Source: Microbispora sp. NBC_01189 (GTDB taxonomy: Bacteria; Actinomycetota; Actinomycetes; Streptosporangiales; Streptosporangiaceae). From it: a stretch of 64,000 nt of DNA. This document shows, piece by piece, positions 43,350 to 53,887 of this stretch; positions within the stretch are counted from its first letter, which is position 1, and the number at the start of each line of letters is the position of its first letter. The notes below the pieces were generated by a model. It ran no database searches and was not told the DNA's origin. It was given only the letters and a program-made list of their open reading frames with translations. The stretch covers positions 960,001 through 1,024,000 of the forward strand of contig NZ_CP108581.1 in the NCBI RefSeq assembly GCF_036010665.1, in the 5' to 3' direction. Position numbers and translations under genes: made by a program.

Positions 43350-43460
43350 GGGACAAGTTTCCCAGACGGCTTCTGGCGGGCGCGACCCCGGCCTCCACTA
43401 AGGTAATAGCCGAACACCGCCAGTGGCTCTTACACCACCTCATGCCGGAGCAGGAGTGTC

Positions 43461-43949
43461 ATGCGCGAGATCCGCTACGTCGGCGACCCCGTCCTGCGTA
43501 CCCCCGCGGAGCCCGTGACCGACTTCGACAGGGAGCTGCGCCGCCTGGTCGACGAGATGTTCGCGGTGATGTACCAGGCCGACGGCGTGGGACTGGCCGG
43601 GCCGCAGATCGGGGTGGGCCGCCGGCTGTTCGTCTACGACATCAGCAACCGCAAGGGCCACGTGGTCAACCCGGAGCTGACGATCGACGACCCCGGAGAG
43701 GTGGTCGAGGAGGAGGGCTGCCTGTCGGTGCCGGGCAAGGAGACCGGCAAGCCGCTCTACGCCCCCACCGTCCGCGCCGCCGGGGTCACGCTGCGCGGGG
43801 TCGACAAGCTCGGCCGGCCCGTGGCGGTCAAGGCCCGCGGCATGCTCGCCCGGTGCTTCCAGCACGAGTTCGACCACCTCGAGGGCACGCTGTACGTCGA
43901 CCGGCTGGGCAAGGACGAGCGCCGCAGGATCCTCCTCCAGGCGCCCTGA
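43461..43949 (+). CDS. def: Peptide deformylase
   Basis: Removes the N-formyl group from new proteins; metal-dependent. The 162-residue product has all three motifs: GVGLAGPQIG (motif 1), EEGCLSVP (metal Cys) and QHEFDHLEG (metal His pair and catalytic Glu). ATG 43461. Convergent with the aldehyde dehydrogenase gene, with seven bases between stops. Confidence 0.93.
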   Translation: MREIRYVGDPVLRTPAEPVTDFDRELRRLVDEMFAVMYQADGVGLAGPQIGVGRRLFVYDISNRKGHVVNPELTIDDPGEVVEEEGCLSVPGKETGKPLYAPTVRAAGVTLRGVDKLGRPVAVKARGMLARCFQHEFDHLEGTLYVDRLGKDERRRILLQAP

Positions 43950-43956
43950 AGCCGCC

Positions 43957-45363
43957 CTACAGGTGGACCGCCTTGGTCTCCAGGAACTCCTCCAGGCCGG
44001 ACTCGCCGAGCTCACGCCCGACGCCCGACTGCTTGTAGCCGCCGAAGGGCGCCATCGGGTTGAACCGGCCGCCGTTGACCGCCACCTGGCCCGTGCGCAG
44101 CCGGCGGGCGACCGCGAGCGCCTCCTCCTCGGTGCCCGCCCAGACCGCTCCCGACAGCCCGTACGGCGTGCCGTTGGCGATCTCGACGGCCTCGTCCGCG
44201 GTGGCGAAGGGGATGATCGACAGCACCGGGCCGAAGATCTCCTCCTGCTCGACGGCCATGCCCGGCGACACCCCGGCGAAGACCGCGGGCTCGACGTAGT
44301 AACCGCGGCCCACGGGGTTGCCGGTCCCGCCGAGCATGAGGCGGGCCCCCTCCTCCTGGCCCCGGTTGAGATATCCGACCACCCGGTCGCGCTGGGCCGC
44401 GGACACCAGCGGGCCGAGCCGGGTGCCCTCGGCGAACGGGTCGCCCGGGACGTATTTCGCCGCCGCCTCCACGGCCAGCCGGACCGCCTCGTCGTACTGG
44501 TCCAGGTGGACGAGCATCCGGGTCAGCGCCGAGCAGGTCTGGCCAGAGTTGAGGTAGGCCCCGGCCACCCCGTTCTTCACCGCCTTCTCCAGGTCGGCGC
44601 CGGGGAGGATGACGTTCGCCGACTTGCCGCCCAGCTCCAGGGCCACCCGCTTGACCGTCCCGGCCGCGAGCGCGGCGACCCTGCGCCCGGCCCTGGTGGA
44701 GCCGGTGAAGGAGACCATGTCCACGCCGGGGTGCGCGGCGAGGGCCTCGCCGACCACCGGGCCGTACCCGCTCACCATGTTGAACACGCCGGGCGGCAGG
44801 CCGGCCTCGTGCAGGATGTCCGCGAACGCGTACGCCGCGAGCGGCGCGACCTCGCTCGGCTTGAGCACCACCGTGCAGCCGGCCGCCAGGGCCGGGGCCA
44901 CCTTGCAGACGACCTGGTGGAGCGGGTAGTTCCACGGCGTGATCGCGCCGACCACCCCGACCGGCTCGCGGACGATCAGCGAGTTGCCCACCCGCCCGCC
45001 GTCGAAGTCGTACCGCTTGGCGAGGTCGGCGTAGGAGGCGAGCACCTCGGCGGGCATCAGCGTCTGCACCTTCAGCGCGAGCGGCAGCGGCGCGCCCATG
45101 TCGGTGGCGATCGTCGCCGCGATCTCCCGGGCGCGGTCCCTGAGCAGCGCGGCGGCCGTCCCGAGGAGCGCGGCGCGCTCGGCGGGCTCCGCCGCCGCCC
45201 AGGACGGGAAGGCGGCACGGGCGGCGGCGACCGCGGACTCCACGTCGGCGGCCGACCCCGCGGGCACCCGGTCCACGACCTCCTCCGTCGCCGGGTTGAG
45301 GACCTCGACCGCCTCGCGCGAGGAGGACGGCGCCCAGTCCCCGTTCACGTAGATCTGACGCAT
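43957..45363 (-). CDS. NAD(P)-dependent aldehyde dehydrogenase
   Basis: Oxidises an aldehyde to a carboxylic acid. The 468-residue product carries the catalytic Cys in [11 protein letters not shown], the catalytic Glu in [10 protein letters not shown], the cofactor motif [11 protein letters not shown] and [10 protein letters not shown] preferred ATG 45363 ([10 protein letters not shown]) since GAGGA precedes it; an ATG nine bases upstream is possible. Substrate cannot be read. Confidence 0.9.
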   Translation of the reverse strand: MRQIYVNGDWAPSSSREAVEVLNPATEEVVDRVPAGSAADVESAVAAARAAFPSWAAAEPAERAALLGTAAALLRDRAREIAATIATDMGAPLPLALKVQTLMPAEVLASYADLAKRYDFDGGRVGNSLIVREPVGVVGAITPWNYPLHQVVCKVAPALAAGCTVVLKPSEVAPLAAYAFADILHEAGLPPGVFNMVSGYGPVVGEALAAHPGVDMVSFTGSTRAGRRVAALAAGTVKRVALELGGKSANVILPGADLEKAVKNGVAGAYLNSGQTCSALTRMLVHLDQYDEAVRLAVEAAAKYVPGDPFAEGTRLGPLVSAAQRDRVVGYLNRGQEEGARLMLGGTGNPVGRGYYVEPAVFAGVSPGMAVEQEEIFGPVLSIIPFATADEAVEIANGTPYGLSGAVWAGTEEEALAVARRLRTGQVAVNGGRFNPMAPFGGYKQSGVGRELGESGLEEFLETKAVHL

Positions 45364-45565
45364 GTTCCTCATCCTCGCGCCTGCGCTGTCAGAACGCGAG
45401 CCCCGGCCGGAAGCCCCTGTCAAGAGGGCCGTCGACTAACTTCCTATTCCAGGTAGGGGCGATGTCGAATCCGTCCTGTGACCGTGACGTGGCAGGATTC
45501 ATCCATCCCTGTACGCGAAGGGGCGGCGGGGAACCGGGGGATTGATCATGCGATGAGGAGTGGGT

Positions 45566-48130
45566 GTGGCAGGGAATCTGACACGTGACGAGGCTCGCGA
45601 GCGTGCTCGGCTGCTCACGGTCCAGTCCTACCAGGTCGAACTCGACCTGACGGAGGGCGAGGAGCGGTACGAGAGCATCACGACGGTCCATTTCACGTCC
45701 GACCGGCCGGGGGCGGGCACGTTCATCGACCTGCACGGCGCCCACGTGCGGAAGGTGGTGCTGAACGGCCGGGATCTCGACGTGCGGACCTACGACGCCG
45801 ACAAGGGCCGCTTCCCGCTGCCGGACCTGGCCGAGCGCAACGAACTGCGCGTCGACGCCGACTGCTCGTACATGCGCACGGGCGAGGGGTTGCACCGCTT
45901 CGTCGACCCGGTCGACCAGCAGATCTACCTGCACAGCCAGTTCGAGACGGCGGACGCGCACCGGATGTACGCCTGCTTCGACCAGCCCGATCTGAAGGCG
46001 ACCTTCGAGCTCGCCGTCCTCGCGCCCGCCGGGTGGGAGGTCGTGTCGAACGGCGCCCCCGACTCGGTCGAGGAGCTGGAGGAGCACCACGGGCGGCACG
46101 GCACGCTGCAGGCCGCCAGGCGCTGGCACTTCCCGCCGACCCCTCCGATGTCGACGTACATCACGGCTCTCATCGCCGGGCCGTACGCGGTCGTGCGGGA
46201 CGAGCACGACGGCATCCCGCTCGGCGTCTACGTGCGGCGCTCGCTGGCCGAGCACCTCGACCCGGAGAACATCTTCGAAGTCACCAAGCAGGGCTTCGAC
46301 TTCTTCCACCGCGTCTTCGGCCTGCGCTACCCGTTCGGCAAGTACGACCAGCTCTTCGTGCCGGAGTTCAACGCGGGCGCGATGGAGAACGCCGGCGCGG
46401 TGACGTTCCTGGAGGACTACGTCTTCCGCTCGCGGGTCACCGACGCGATCATCGAGCGCCGGGCCGAGACGATCCTGCACGAGATGGCCCACATGTGGTT
46501 CGGCGACCTCGTCACCATGCGGTGGTGGGACGACCTGTGGCTGAACGAGTCGTTCGCCACCTACATGTCGGTGCTGTGCCAGGCCGAGGCCACCCGCTGG
46601 GGCCAGGGCGCGTGGACGACGTTCGCCAACGTGGAGAAGTCCTGGGCCTACCGGCAGGACCAGCTCCCCTCCACCCACCCCATCGCGGCCGACATCCCCG
46701 ACATGCAGGCCGTCGAGGTCAACTTCGACGGCATCACGTACGCCAAGGGCGCCTCGGTGCTCAAGCAGCTCGTCGCCTACGTCGGGCTGGACAACTTCCT
46801 GGCCGGCGTGCGCGACTACTTCAACGAGCACGCCTGGAAGAACACCACCCTGCAGGACCTGCTGTCGGCGCTGGAGCGCACCTCGGGCCGCGACCTGTCG
46901 TCCTGGTCGAAGGAGTGGCTGGAGACCTCCGGCGTCAACACCCTGCGGCCGTCGTTCACCACCGACGACGAGGGCCGGTTCCTCGGCTTCGAGGTCCTGC
47001 AGGAGGCCACGCCGGAGCACCCGACGCTGCGCTCGCACCGCGTCGCCGTCGGCCTGTACTCCCTGCGGGAGGGCGTGCTCACCAGGACCAGGCGGGTCGA
47101 GCTCGACATCGTCGGGGCGCGCACCGCCGTGCCCGAGCTGGTCGGCGAGACGCGGCCCGACCTCGTGCTGATCAACGACGACGACCTCACGTACGCGAAG
47201 ATCCGGCTCGACGAGCGGTCGCTGCAGACGCTCGTGAACGGCGGGATCACCGCGTTCACCGAGTCGCTGCCGCGCGCCCTGTGCTGGTCGGCCGCCTGGG
47301 ACATGACCCGGGACGCCGAGATGGCCACCCGCGACTACGTCCGGCTGGTCGTGTCCGGCATCGACTCGGTGCGTGACATCACCGTGGTCCAGACGGTGCT
47401 GCGCCAGGCCCGCCAGGCCGTGCAGCAGTACGCCGATCCCGCGTGGCGGGCGACCGGCCTGGGCGAGCTCGCCACCGCGCTGCGCCGTCTCGTCGCCTCG
47501 GCGGAGCCGGGCTCGGACCACCAGCTCGCCTACGTCAACGCCCTGGCCGCGACCGCGACCTCCGAGGAGGACCTGGCGTTCCTCAAGGGCGTGCTGGACG
47601 GCGCCGAGGTGCCCGAGGGCCTGGCCGTCGACACCGACCTGCGCTGGACGCTCGTCCACGGGCTGGTGTCCCGCGGGGTCCTCGGCGCCGCCGACATCGA
47701 CGCCGAGCTGGCCCGCGACGCCACCGCGACCGGCGAGCGCTCGGCGGCCAACGCCCGGGCGGCGATCCCGGACCCCGAGGCCAAGGCCCGGTCCTGGGCG
47801 TCCATCGTGGGAGGCGAGCTGAGCGGCGCCCTGCTGCGCTCCACGATCCTCGGCTTCGTGGACCCGCACCACCCCGAGCTGCTGGAGCCGTACGGCGACC
47901 GGTACTTCGAGGAGGTCGGGCGGATCTGGAGCGAGTGGACCTCCGACATGGCGCAGAACTTCGCGATCGGGTGCTACCCGGCCCTGCTGATCCGCCCGGA
48001 GACCGTGGCGAGGACGCAGGACCTCATCAGCGCCCAGCAGCCGCCGCACGCGCTGCGGCGCCTGCTCCTGGAGGGCGCCGACGGCGTCAGCCGGGCGCTG
48101 CGCGCCCAGGCGCGCGACGCCTCCGCGTGA
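45566..48130 (+). CDS. pepN: Aminopeptidase N (M1 family)
   Basis: Zinc exopeptidase that removes N-terminal residues from peptides in the cytoplasm. The 854-residue product has the GAMEN motif (FNAGAMENAGAVTF), the zinc motif HEMAHMWFGDLV with the third ligand Glu in WLNESFATYM, and an ERAP1-like C-terminal helical domain. GTG 45566 was chosen over GTG 45560 because GATGAGGA is better spaced and related proteins begin MAGxNLTR. Length is typical for actinobacteria. Confidence 0.94.
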   Translation: MAGNLTRDEARERARLLTVQSYQVELDLTEGEERYESITTVHFTSDRPGAGTFIDLHGAHVRKVVLNGRDLDVRTYDADKGRFPLPDLAERNELRVDADCSYMRTGEGLHRFVDPVDQQIYLHSQFETADAHRMYACFDQPDLKATFELAVLAPAGWEVVSNGAPDSVEELEEHHGRHGTLQAARRWHFPPTPPMSTYITALIAGPYAVVRDEHDGIPLGVYVRRSLAEHLDPENIFEVTKQGFDFFHRVFGLRYPFGKYDQLFVPEFNAGAMENAGAVTFLEDYVFRSRVTDAIIERRAETILHEMAHMWFGDLVTMRWWDDLWLNESFATYMSVLCQAEATRWGQGAWTTFANVEKSWAYRQDQLPSTHPIAADIPDMQAVEVNFDGITYAKGASVLKQLVAYVGLDNFLAGVRDYFNEHAWKNTTLQDLLSALERTSGRDLSSWSKEWLETSGVNTLRPSFTTDDEGRFLGFEVLQEATPEHPTLRSHRVAVGLYSLREGVLTRTRRVELDIVGARTAVPELVGETRPDLVLINDDDLTYAKIRLDERSLQTLVNGGITAFTESLPRALCWSAAWDMTRDAEMATRDYVRLVVSGIDSVRDITVVQTVLRQARQAVQQYADPAWRATGLGELATALRRLVASAEPGSDHQLAYVNALAATATSEEDLAFLKGVLDGAEVPEGLAVDTDLRWTLVHGLVSRGVLGAADIDAELARDATATGERSAANARAAIPDPEAKARSWASIVGGELSGALLRSTILGFVDPHHPELLEPYGDRYFEEVGRIWSEWTSDMAQNFAIGCYPALLIRPETVARTQDLISAQQPPHALRRLLLEGADGVSRALRAQARDASA

Positions 48131-48368
48131 CCGGGCGACCGGCGGGCGTGGCGGGGTGAAAGCGGGGCGCAAGCCCGGTGCAAGAGCACCGGGGTGACAT
48201 GTGGGGGCCGGGCCGTTCACCCGGCTGGGCGCGGCGGGTCCTCTCCGCCGCGCCCCGCCGCCCGCCACCCCCGGCCGTACGGCGTGCCCCCACCGGCGCG
48301 CGGGACGGACGGCGGCGGGCGTTGACAGGGTGGACGGCCACGGATCATCGTCCGTGCAGGAGGCCCCC

Positions 48369-48920
48369 GTGATCCCCATGATCGTCACCCTCGCCGTCGT
48401 GGCCGTCCTCGTCGCCACGCTCGTCTCCGTCTACAACCGCCTCGTACGTGGTCGCAACGCCGTCGACAACGCCTGGGCGCAGATCGACGTGCAGCTCAAG
48501 CGCCGCCACGACCTCGTCCCCAACCTCGTGGAGACCGTCAAGGGCTACGCCGCCCACGAGCGGGCCACGCTGGAGTCCGTCGTCGCGGCCCGCTCCCGGG
48601 CGATCGGCGCCCAGGGCCCCGCGGAGCAGGCGGCGGCCGAGAACATGCTGTCCGGCGCGCTGAAGAGCCTGTTCGCCGTGGCGGAGGCCTACCCCGACCT
48701 CAAGGCGAGCGGCAACTTCGCGGAACTGCAGCAGGAGCTCGCCACCACCGAGAACCGGATCGCCTACTCGCGGCAGTACTACAACGACGCCGTGCTGACC
48801 TACAACAACGCGATCCAGACGGTGCCCGCCAACATCGTGGCGGGGATGACCGGCTTCGCGCCCCGCGAGTACTTCCGGGCTCCCGGCGAGGAGCGCGGTC
48901 CCGTACAGGTTCGGTTCTGA
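48369..48920 (+). CDS. LemA family protein
   Basis: The 183-residue membrane-anchored protein has one N-terminal transmembrane segment (IVTLAVVAVLVATLVSVYNR) and the LemA core: NAVDNAWAQIDVQLKRRHDL, VPNLVETVKGYAAHE, ENRIAYSRQYYNDAVLTYN. Starts at GTG 48369 behind GGAGG. The cellular role is unclear. It is followed after two bases by a membrane protein, a usual LemA partner arrangement. Confidence 0.92.
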   Translation: MIPMIVTLAVVAVLVATLVSVYNRLVRGRNAVDNAWAQIDVQLKRRHDLVPNLVETVKGYAAHERATLESVVAARSRAIGAQGPAEQAAAENMLSGALKSLFAVAEAYPDLKASGNFAELQQELATTENRIAYSRQYYNDAVLTYNNAIQTVPANIVAGMTGFAPREYFRAPGEERGPVQVRF

Positions 48921-48922
48921 TC

Positions 48923-50404
48923 ATGGCTGCCTGGATGGCCGCCGCGGCGGTGACCGGCCTGTGGCTGCTGCTCCTGCTCGCGCTCGCCGCATTGACGAGG
49001 AACCCGGACGTCGAGGCGGGGCCGGCCACCGCGAACCTCGCTCCCCAGTCCCCCGCGGTGGTCGACCTGATCACCGGCGGCTGGCGGCTGTGCGACGAGG
49101 CGGCCTCGGCGACCCTGCTGGACCTCGCGGCGAGGGGCGTCGTCGGCGTCGAGGAGATCGGGCCGGAGCTGTCGCTCGTCCGGATGCGGGGCGGCCCGGG
49201 CGGCCTGCGCCCGTACGAACGGCTCGTCTACGACCACGTCCGCGCGCTGGCCGTCGACGGGGCGGTGGCCACGGGCGCGCTGGCCGAGGGCTCGCGCGAC
49301 CTCGGCCGCTGGTGGAAGAGCTTCCGCCGCAAAGTGATCGCCGAGGCCCGGGAGCAGGGCCTGTCCCGGCCGCGCTGGAGCAGGGCGCACGCGACGCTCC
49401 TCACCGCCGCGGCGGCGCTGCCGGCTGCGGTGATCGGCGTCGCGGCGAACATCTCCGACAAGGACCACGAGGCCGGGATCGGCGCGGCGGTCGTCTCCTT
49501 CGCCGGTCTCCTGGCGCTCATGGGGCGGCTCAACGGCGAGCGCGGCACGGCCGAGGGGGCCAGGGCCGCCGCCCACTGGCTCGGCGTCCGCGCGCACCTG
49601 GGGGCGACCGGGCGGTTCGCCGAACAGCCCGCCGCCTCGGTCACGATCTGGGGCCGCCACCTCGCGTACGCCGCCGCCCTCGGCCTGGCGCCGCGGGCCG
49701 TCACGAGCCTGCCGGTCAGCACCCCGGCCGACGACAGCCGGGCGTGGTCCGACTACGGCGGCATGTGGCACGTCGTCCACGTCCGCTATCCGTCCCGCCT
49801 CCTGTGGGGCCGGCCGCCGGGGTCGACCGCCGTGCGGGGCCTCGCGGCCGGCTGGTTCACCGGCTTCTTCTCCTGGATGCTCCTCGTGGTCGCCTCCGCC
49901 TTCGACGTGTGGCCGCGCGGGCTCGTCGTGCCCGCCGCCCTCGCCGTGGGCCTGGCGGTCGCCGGGACGCCGATCCTGTTCGCGCTCACCGACCTGACCG
50001 GCCCGGTCACCGTGGAGGGCCAGATCGTGCGGCTGCGGTGTTTCCAGGACGGCAACAAGAGCGGCGACAACGCCAAGTGGACCTACTGGTGCGCGATCGA
50101 CGAGGGACGTGCCAGCGAGGTCAGGGCCCGCGAGGTCAGGGCGATGTGCCTGAGCGGGGACATGTGGGCGCCCCTGCGCGAGGGCGACAGGGTGCGGGCC
50201 GCGGCGGGCCGCAGGACCGGCTGGATCAGGCGGATCGAGGTCGTCGAGGGCTCACGCCTCCGGAACGCCGCCTCCTACGACGACACCGGCGAGCACCAGG
50301 TGGACGCGCCGGAGAACCTGGGCGAGGTGCGGATCCTGCCCGATCCCGCCGCCTACCGGCCAATTGATCAAACCCGCCCATACCGCCACCGGCGTCATGA
50401 GTAG
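48923..50404 (+). CDS. DUF2207-like membrane protein, LemA partner
   Basis: The 493-residue product has transmembrane segments near the N-terminus (AAVTGLWLLLLLALAAL), at about residues 160-195 and 300-345, with cytoplasmic stretches between. A C-terminal OB-like part (VEGQIVRLRCFQDGN) follows. It resembles DUF2207 proteins by context and layout but seems to lack their usual large N-terminal external domain. The two-base gap from lemA implies one operon. Confidence 0.68.
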   Translation: MAAWMAAAAVTGLWLLLLLALAALTRNPDVEAGPATANLAPQSPAVVDLITGGWRLCDEAASATLLDLAARGVVGVEEIGPELSLVRMRGGPGGLRPYERLVYDHVRALAVDGAVATGALAEGSRDLGRWWKSFRRKVIAEAREQGLSRPRWSRAHATLLTAAAALPAAVIGVAANISDKDHEAGIGAAVVSFAGLLALMGRLNGERGTAEGARAAAHWLGVRAHLGATGRFAEQPAASVTIWGRHLAYAAALGLAPRAVTSLPVSTPADDSRAWSDYGGMWHVVHVRYPSRLLWGRPPGSTAVRGLAAGWFTGFFSWMLLVVASAFDVWPRGLVVPAALAVGLAVAGTPILFALTDLTGPVTVEGQIVRLRCFQDGNKSGDNAKWTYWCAIDEGRASEVRAREVRAMCLSGDMWAPLREGDRVRAAAGRRTGWIRRIEVVEGSRLRNAASYDDTGEHQVDAPENLGEVRILPDPAAYRPIDQTRPYRHRRHE

Positions 50405-50413
50405 GGTCGTCGG

Positions 50414-51382
50414 GTGCACTCAGCCCGAGACCTGTTGATCGCCCTGGCCCGGAGGTACTCGTTCGGCGACGTCGGCGCGCTCGCGCCGGCCGTGCTCGGG
50501 GAGGACGCGCGGGCGGCCCGCGTGGCGTCGGTCTGCGAGTTCGGCCAGCGGCTGCTCACGCTCGACGCCGAGGACTTCGCGGCCGAGATCGACGCCCAGA
50601 CGGTGCCCGCCGGCCTGCGCCGGCGCGCCCGCGCGTGTCACATGCCGCAGACGCCGAGGGAGCAGCCGCGGGGCGCGCTCGACTCGCTGCGCCCGGCGTA
50701 CGCTCTGCTCCTGGAGGTGATCGAGGCCCGCTGGCGGCGGCGCGAGCTGAGCTCGATGATCGCGGCCGTGCACATCTGCGGCGAGTATCTCCCGCTGCTG
50801 GCCTTCGAGCCCGCGCTCGGGCACGCGGGCGACCCCGCCCGATGGCCGGAGGGGTTGCGCGCCCCCGGCAGCAGGTTCGGGGCCATGGCCGACCGCGAGT
50901 GCGACCACACCCGGGCCGAGCGGTCGGCGGCCGAGCGCACGCTGCGGGTGGCGGTGGAGCCGCCCACGGGCTGGCGGGCCTACTTCGACCGGCAGCACAG
51001 CCAGGTGGCCGGGGCCCTCGGCACCTGCGCGGGCCGGTGCCGCACCCCCTGCCCGGCCCTCGACTGGGTGCCGGACCCCGGCGATCTGGCGGCGCGCTGC
51101 CGCGTCGCACTGGCCTTCGCCGAGACCCCGCTCGTACGGCTGCGCCACGCCGCCCCGGTCGGTCACGGGTTCGGCGTGCCGTCGCCGGAGGAGACCCTGG
51201 AGGCGTGGGACCGCAGCCGGGCCGCGCTGGCCAAGCACGACGCGGCCCGCGCGGTCACCACGGACGACGGCTTCCCGCTGCCGGGGCTGCCCGCCCTGAT
51301 CTCCGCCGTGGCGGCGGCGCCGGTGCGTCCCGCCACGCTGCTCGCCGACGTCTCCGCGCACGTCGTGGAGCTCCTACGTTAG
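50414..51382 (+). CDS. Hypothetical protein (322 aa)
   Basis: GTG 50414, nine bases after the previous stop, so probably the third gene of the lemA operon. The product is soluble and helical, with a Cys pair in CAGRCRTPCPALDW and an RDLLIALARRYSFGDVGALA start. No family recognised. Confidence 0.65.
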   Translation: MHSARDLLIALARRYSFGDVGALAPAVLGEDARAARVASVCEFGQRLLTLDAEDFAAEIDAQTVPAGLRRRARACHMPQTPREQPRGALDSLRPAYALLLEVIEARWRRRELSSMIAAVHICGEYLPLLAFEPALGHAGDPARWPEGLRAPGSRFGAMADRECDHTRAERSAAERTLRVAVEPPTGWRAYFDRQHSQVAGALGTCAGRCRTPCPALDWVPDPGDLAARCRVALAFAETPLVRLRHAAPVGHGFGVPSPEETLEAWDRSRAALAKHDAARAVTTDDGFPLPGLPALISAVAAAPVRPATLLADVSAHVVELLR

Positions 51383-51386
51383 GTCG

Positions 51387-52814
51387 TCACCACACAGGCG
51401 GCCTGCGGTCGCCCCAGAATCCGCCGACGGACGCCTCCACCTGCGACGACAGCGAGATGAGGGTGCCCTCGTCGCCGTACCGGCCGGCCAGCATGACGCC
51501 GACGGGCAGGCCGCCGGACGTCCAGTGCAGCGGGAGGTTGACCGCGGGCTGGCCGCTCACGTTGTAGATCGCGGCGAACGGCGCGAACCGCTTCATCCGC
51601 TCGAACGTCTCCTCCGGGGAGTCGACGTCCTCGAACCAGCCCACCGGCACGGGCGGCTGGGTGACGGTCGGCGACAGCACCGCGTCGTAGGTGTCGGTGA
51701 CGAGCATCGCGAAACGGGTGGCGAGCTGGAGCGCCGACTGCGCGTGCAGGAACTCGGGCGCCGTGAGCGCGTGGCCCCGCTCGCGCAGCCAGGCGGTGAG
51801 CGGGCGCAGCTTCGGTTCGAGCTCCTTCGAGACCGGGTGGATGCACGAGAAGCCGAACCACAGCTTGACGAACTCGGGCACGATGTCCGGGCCGAACGGC
51901 GGCGCGATCTCCTCCACCTCGTGACCGAGCGCCTCCAGCGCCGCCGAGGCGCTCTCGTACGCGGCGAGCACGTCGGGGTGGACCTCCGCGCCGGGCACGG
52001 CGGGCTCGGCGAACCTGGCGATCCGCAGCCGCCCCGGGTCGCGCCCCACGTAGGCCGAGAACGACCCGAGCGCGGGCGGCGGCGCGTGGTAGAGGTCGCC
52101 GGGGTTGTGGTGGGCCATCGCGTCGAGCAGCGCCGCGGCGTCGGCGACGTTCCGGGCCAGCGGCCCGTTGGTGGACAGCCCCGCCAGATCGGGGACGATC
52201 GGGGCGAAGGAGATCCGGCCCCGGCTGGGCTTGATGCCGTACAGGCCGCAGACGGAGGCGGGGATGCGGATCGATCCCGCGCCGTCGCTGCCGTGGGCGA
52301 CGGGCGCCAGACCGGCCGCGACGGCGGCCGCGGCGCCTCCGCTCGACCCGCCCGCGGAGCGCCCGGTGTCCCACGGGGTGCGGGCCGGCTCGCTCACGTA
52401 GGTCTCGGTGTAGCAGGGCAGGCCGAACTCCGGGGTGCTGGTCTTGCCCAGCATGACCGTGCCGGCCTCCCGCAACCGCTCGACCACGCTGTCGTCCACC
52501 GGGGAGACGAACCCCTCGTACGTGGCCGAGCCGAAGTAGAGCGGCACGTCCTTGACGAAGTTGAGGTCCTTGATCGGTACGGGCACGCCCAGCAGCGGAG
52601 GGTGCTCGCCGGCGTCGCCCGCAGCGATCCGGGCCTCCTGCTCGCGGGCCTGGTCGAGGGCCCGCTGGGCGGTCACCGTGACGAACGCCCCCACGCCGGC
52701 GTCGAGTCGCTCGATCCGCTCCAGGTAGTGCTCGACGATCTCTACGGGGGACAGTTCACCCGTTCGTACGGCTGCCGCCTGCTCAAGGGCGGTAAGGTCG
52801 TGAATGTGCGCCAC
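51387..52814 (-). CDS. Amidase-signature hydrolase
   Basis: Hydrolyses amide bonds using a Ser-cisSer-Lys triad. The 475-residue product shows Lys in GVPVPIKDLNFVKD, the glycine/serine signature GRSAGGSSGGAAAAVAAG and the nucleophile Ser in GSDGAGSIRIPAS. The start is not firm: I used GTG 52814 (VAHIHDLTALEQAAAV), where similarity begins; the frame is open to 52880. GatA-like substrates are unlikely with no gatB or gatC near. Convergent with the previous gene by four bases. Confidence 0.9.
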   Translation of the reverse strand: MAHIHDLTALEQAAAVRTGELSPVEIVEHYLERIERLDAGVGAFVTVTAQRALDQAREQEARIAAGDAGEHPPLLGVPVPIKDLNFVKDVPLYFGSATYEGFVSPVDDSVVERLREAGTVMLGKTSTPEFGLPCYTETYVSEPARTPWDTGRSAGGSSGGAAAAVAAGLAPVAHGSDGAGSIRIPASVCGLYGIKPSRGRISFAPIVPDLAGLSTNGPLARNVADAAALLDAMAHHNPGDLYHAPPPALGSFSAYVGRDPGRLRIARFAEPAVPGAEVHPDVLAAYESASAALEALGHEVEEIAPPFGPDIVPEFVKLWFGFSCIHPVSKELEPKLRPLTAWLRERGHALTAPEFLHAQSALQLATRFAMLVTDTYDAVLSPTVTQPPVPVGWFEDVDSPEETFERMKRFAPFAAIYNVSGQPAVNLPLHWTSGGLPVGVMLAGRYGDEGTLISLSSQVEASVGGFWGDRRPPVW

Positions 52815-52949
52815 GCTTCGAAACCGTAGGCCGCCCGGCCGGGGATATCTAGAGAGGATACCCGGCCTTTCGAGCTTCAAATCAGCTCATGCAGGCAACA
52901 AAAGTATGAACCATTCAACACTAGGCAAGCTGGAGACGGCTCAACTACC

Positions 52950-53789
52950 GTGAGTGATGTGGATACCGGTCTAAGGCCAGAAGACGGTCACGACACGTCA
53001 CCCATCTGGGTCGGTGACCAATCGTCGGAGCAGGCGGAACGCCCTTCGGCCCCACCCGAGGCGGCCGCGCCCCCCGAGTACGCTCCGGTGGAGCGGGCGT
53101 CGCTCCGCGGCCTGCTGCAGGACCCGAGATACGGGCACCTGCGCCGGCGCGCCCTCGTGGCGGTCGCCGCCGGACTGGTGTTCGGCGTGCTGCTGGGCGG
53201 CTGGCGGATCGGGCTCACCGCGGCCATCCTCGCGTGGGCCGCCGACTCCGTCTACCGCGCGCGCACCATGTCCACGGTTCCCGCGTGGCGGCGGGCCTCC
53301 GCGGCGGAGCGCCGCACCGAGGCCCAGCTCAAGAAGCTGGAGCGGAACGGCTACCTGACGCTGCACGCCCGGGCCATCCCCGGCAGCGAGGCGCAGATCG
53401 ACCACCTCGTGGTCGGGCCCACCGGCGTGTACGCGGTGGACTCGGAGAAGTGGGACAAGCGGCTGCCCGTGCGGGTCCAGACGCACCGCAAGCTCTTCCA
53501 CGGCCCGTTCAACCGCAAGCCCCGTCTCGACGAGGCCCGGTGGGAGGCGGCGCAGGCCAGCGACCTGATCAGCAAGGCGCTCGGCCGGGAGATCACCGTG
53601 GTGCCGTCCCTGGCCATCTACGGGCCGGCGATCCCCTGGCGGATCCTGAACATCCGGGACGTCGACGTCTTCTCCGGCGGCCTGGTCCGCAAGTGGATCA
53701 CCAAGCGGGAGAGGTCGCTCACCACAGCCGAGATCGACGCGATCTACCGCGCCGCCGAGCGCGTGCTGCCTGCGCGCTACCCCGAGTAG
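52950..53789 (+). CDS. NERD-domain membrane protein
   Basis: The 279-residue product has a charged N-terminal part, hydrophobic segments at about residues 68-100 ([20 protein letters not shown] onwards), and a NERD domain ([20 protein letters not shown], then a Lys-containing core), which is a nuclease-related fold. The NERD acidic residues (Asp in QIDH, Asp-Ser-Glu in VDSEKW) are present. DNA- or RNA-processing roles are suggested for the family but not proven. Start GTG 52950. Confidence 0.8.
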   Translation: MSDVDTGLRPEDGHDTSPIWVGDQSSEQAERPSAPPEAAAPPEYAPVERASLRGLLQDPRYGHLRRRALVAVAAGLVFGVLLGGWRIGLTAAILAWAADSVYRARTMSTVPAWRRASAAERRTEAQLKKLERNGYLTLHARAIPGSEAQIDHLVVGPTGVYAVDSEKWDKRLPVRVQTHRKLFHGPFNRKPRLDEARWEAAQASDLISKALGREITVVPSLAIYGPAIPWRILNIRDVDVFSGGLVRKWITKRERSLTTAEIDAIYRAAERVLPARYPE

Positions 53790-53887
53790 GACGGCGCGCC
53801 GTCCCGGGACGTGGACACCGGGTCTCGGCGGCCGGGCACTGGCCGTACCATTTGAAGACTCAGACGTCTCCGGATGGGGGTCCATCG

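Noticed and set aside
45389..48418. 1009-residue open frame antisense to pepN
   Set aside because: High-GC shadow frame: no motifs, and the plus strand carries complete aminopeptidase motifs.
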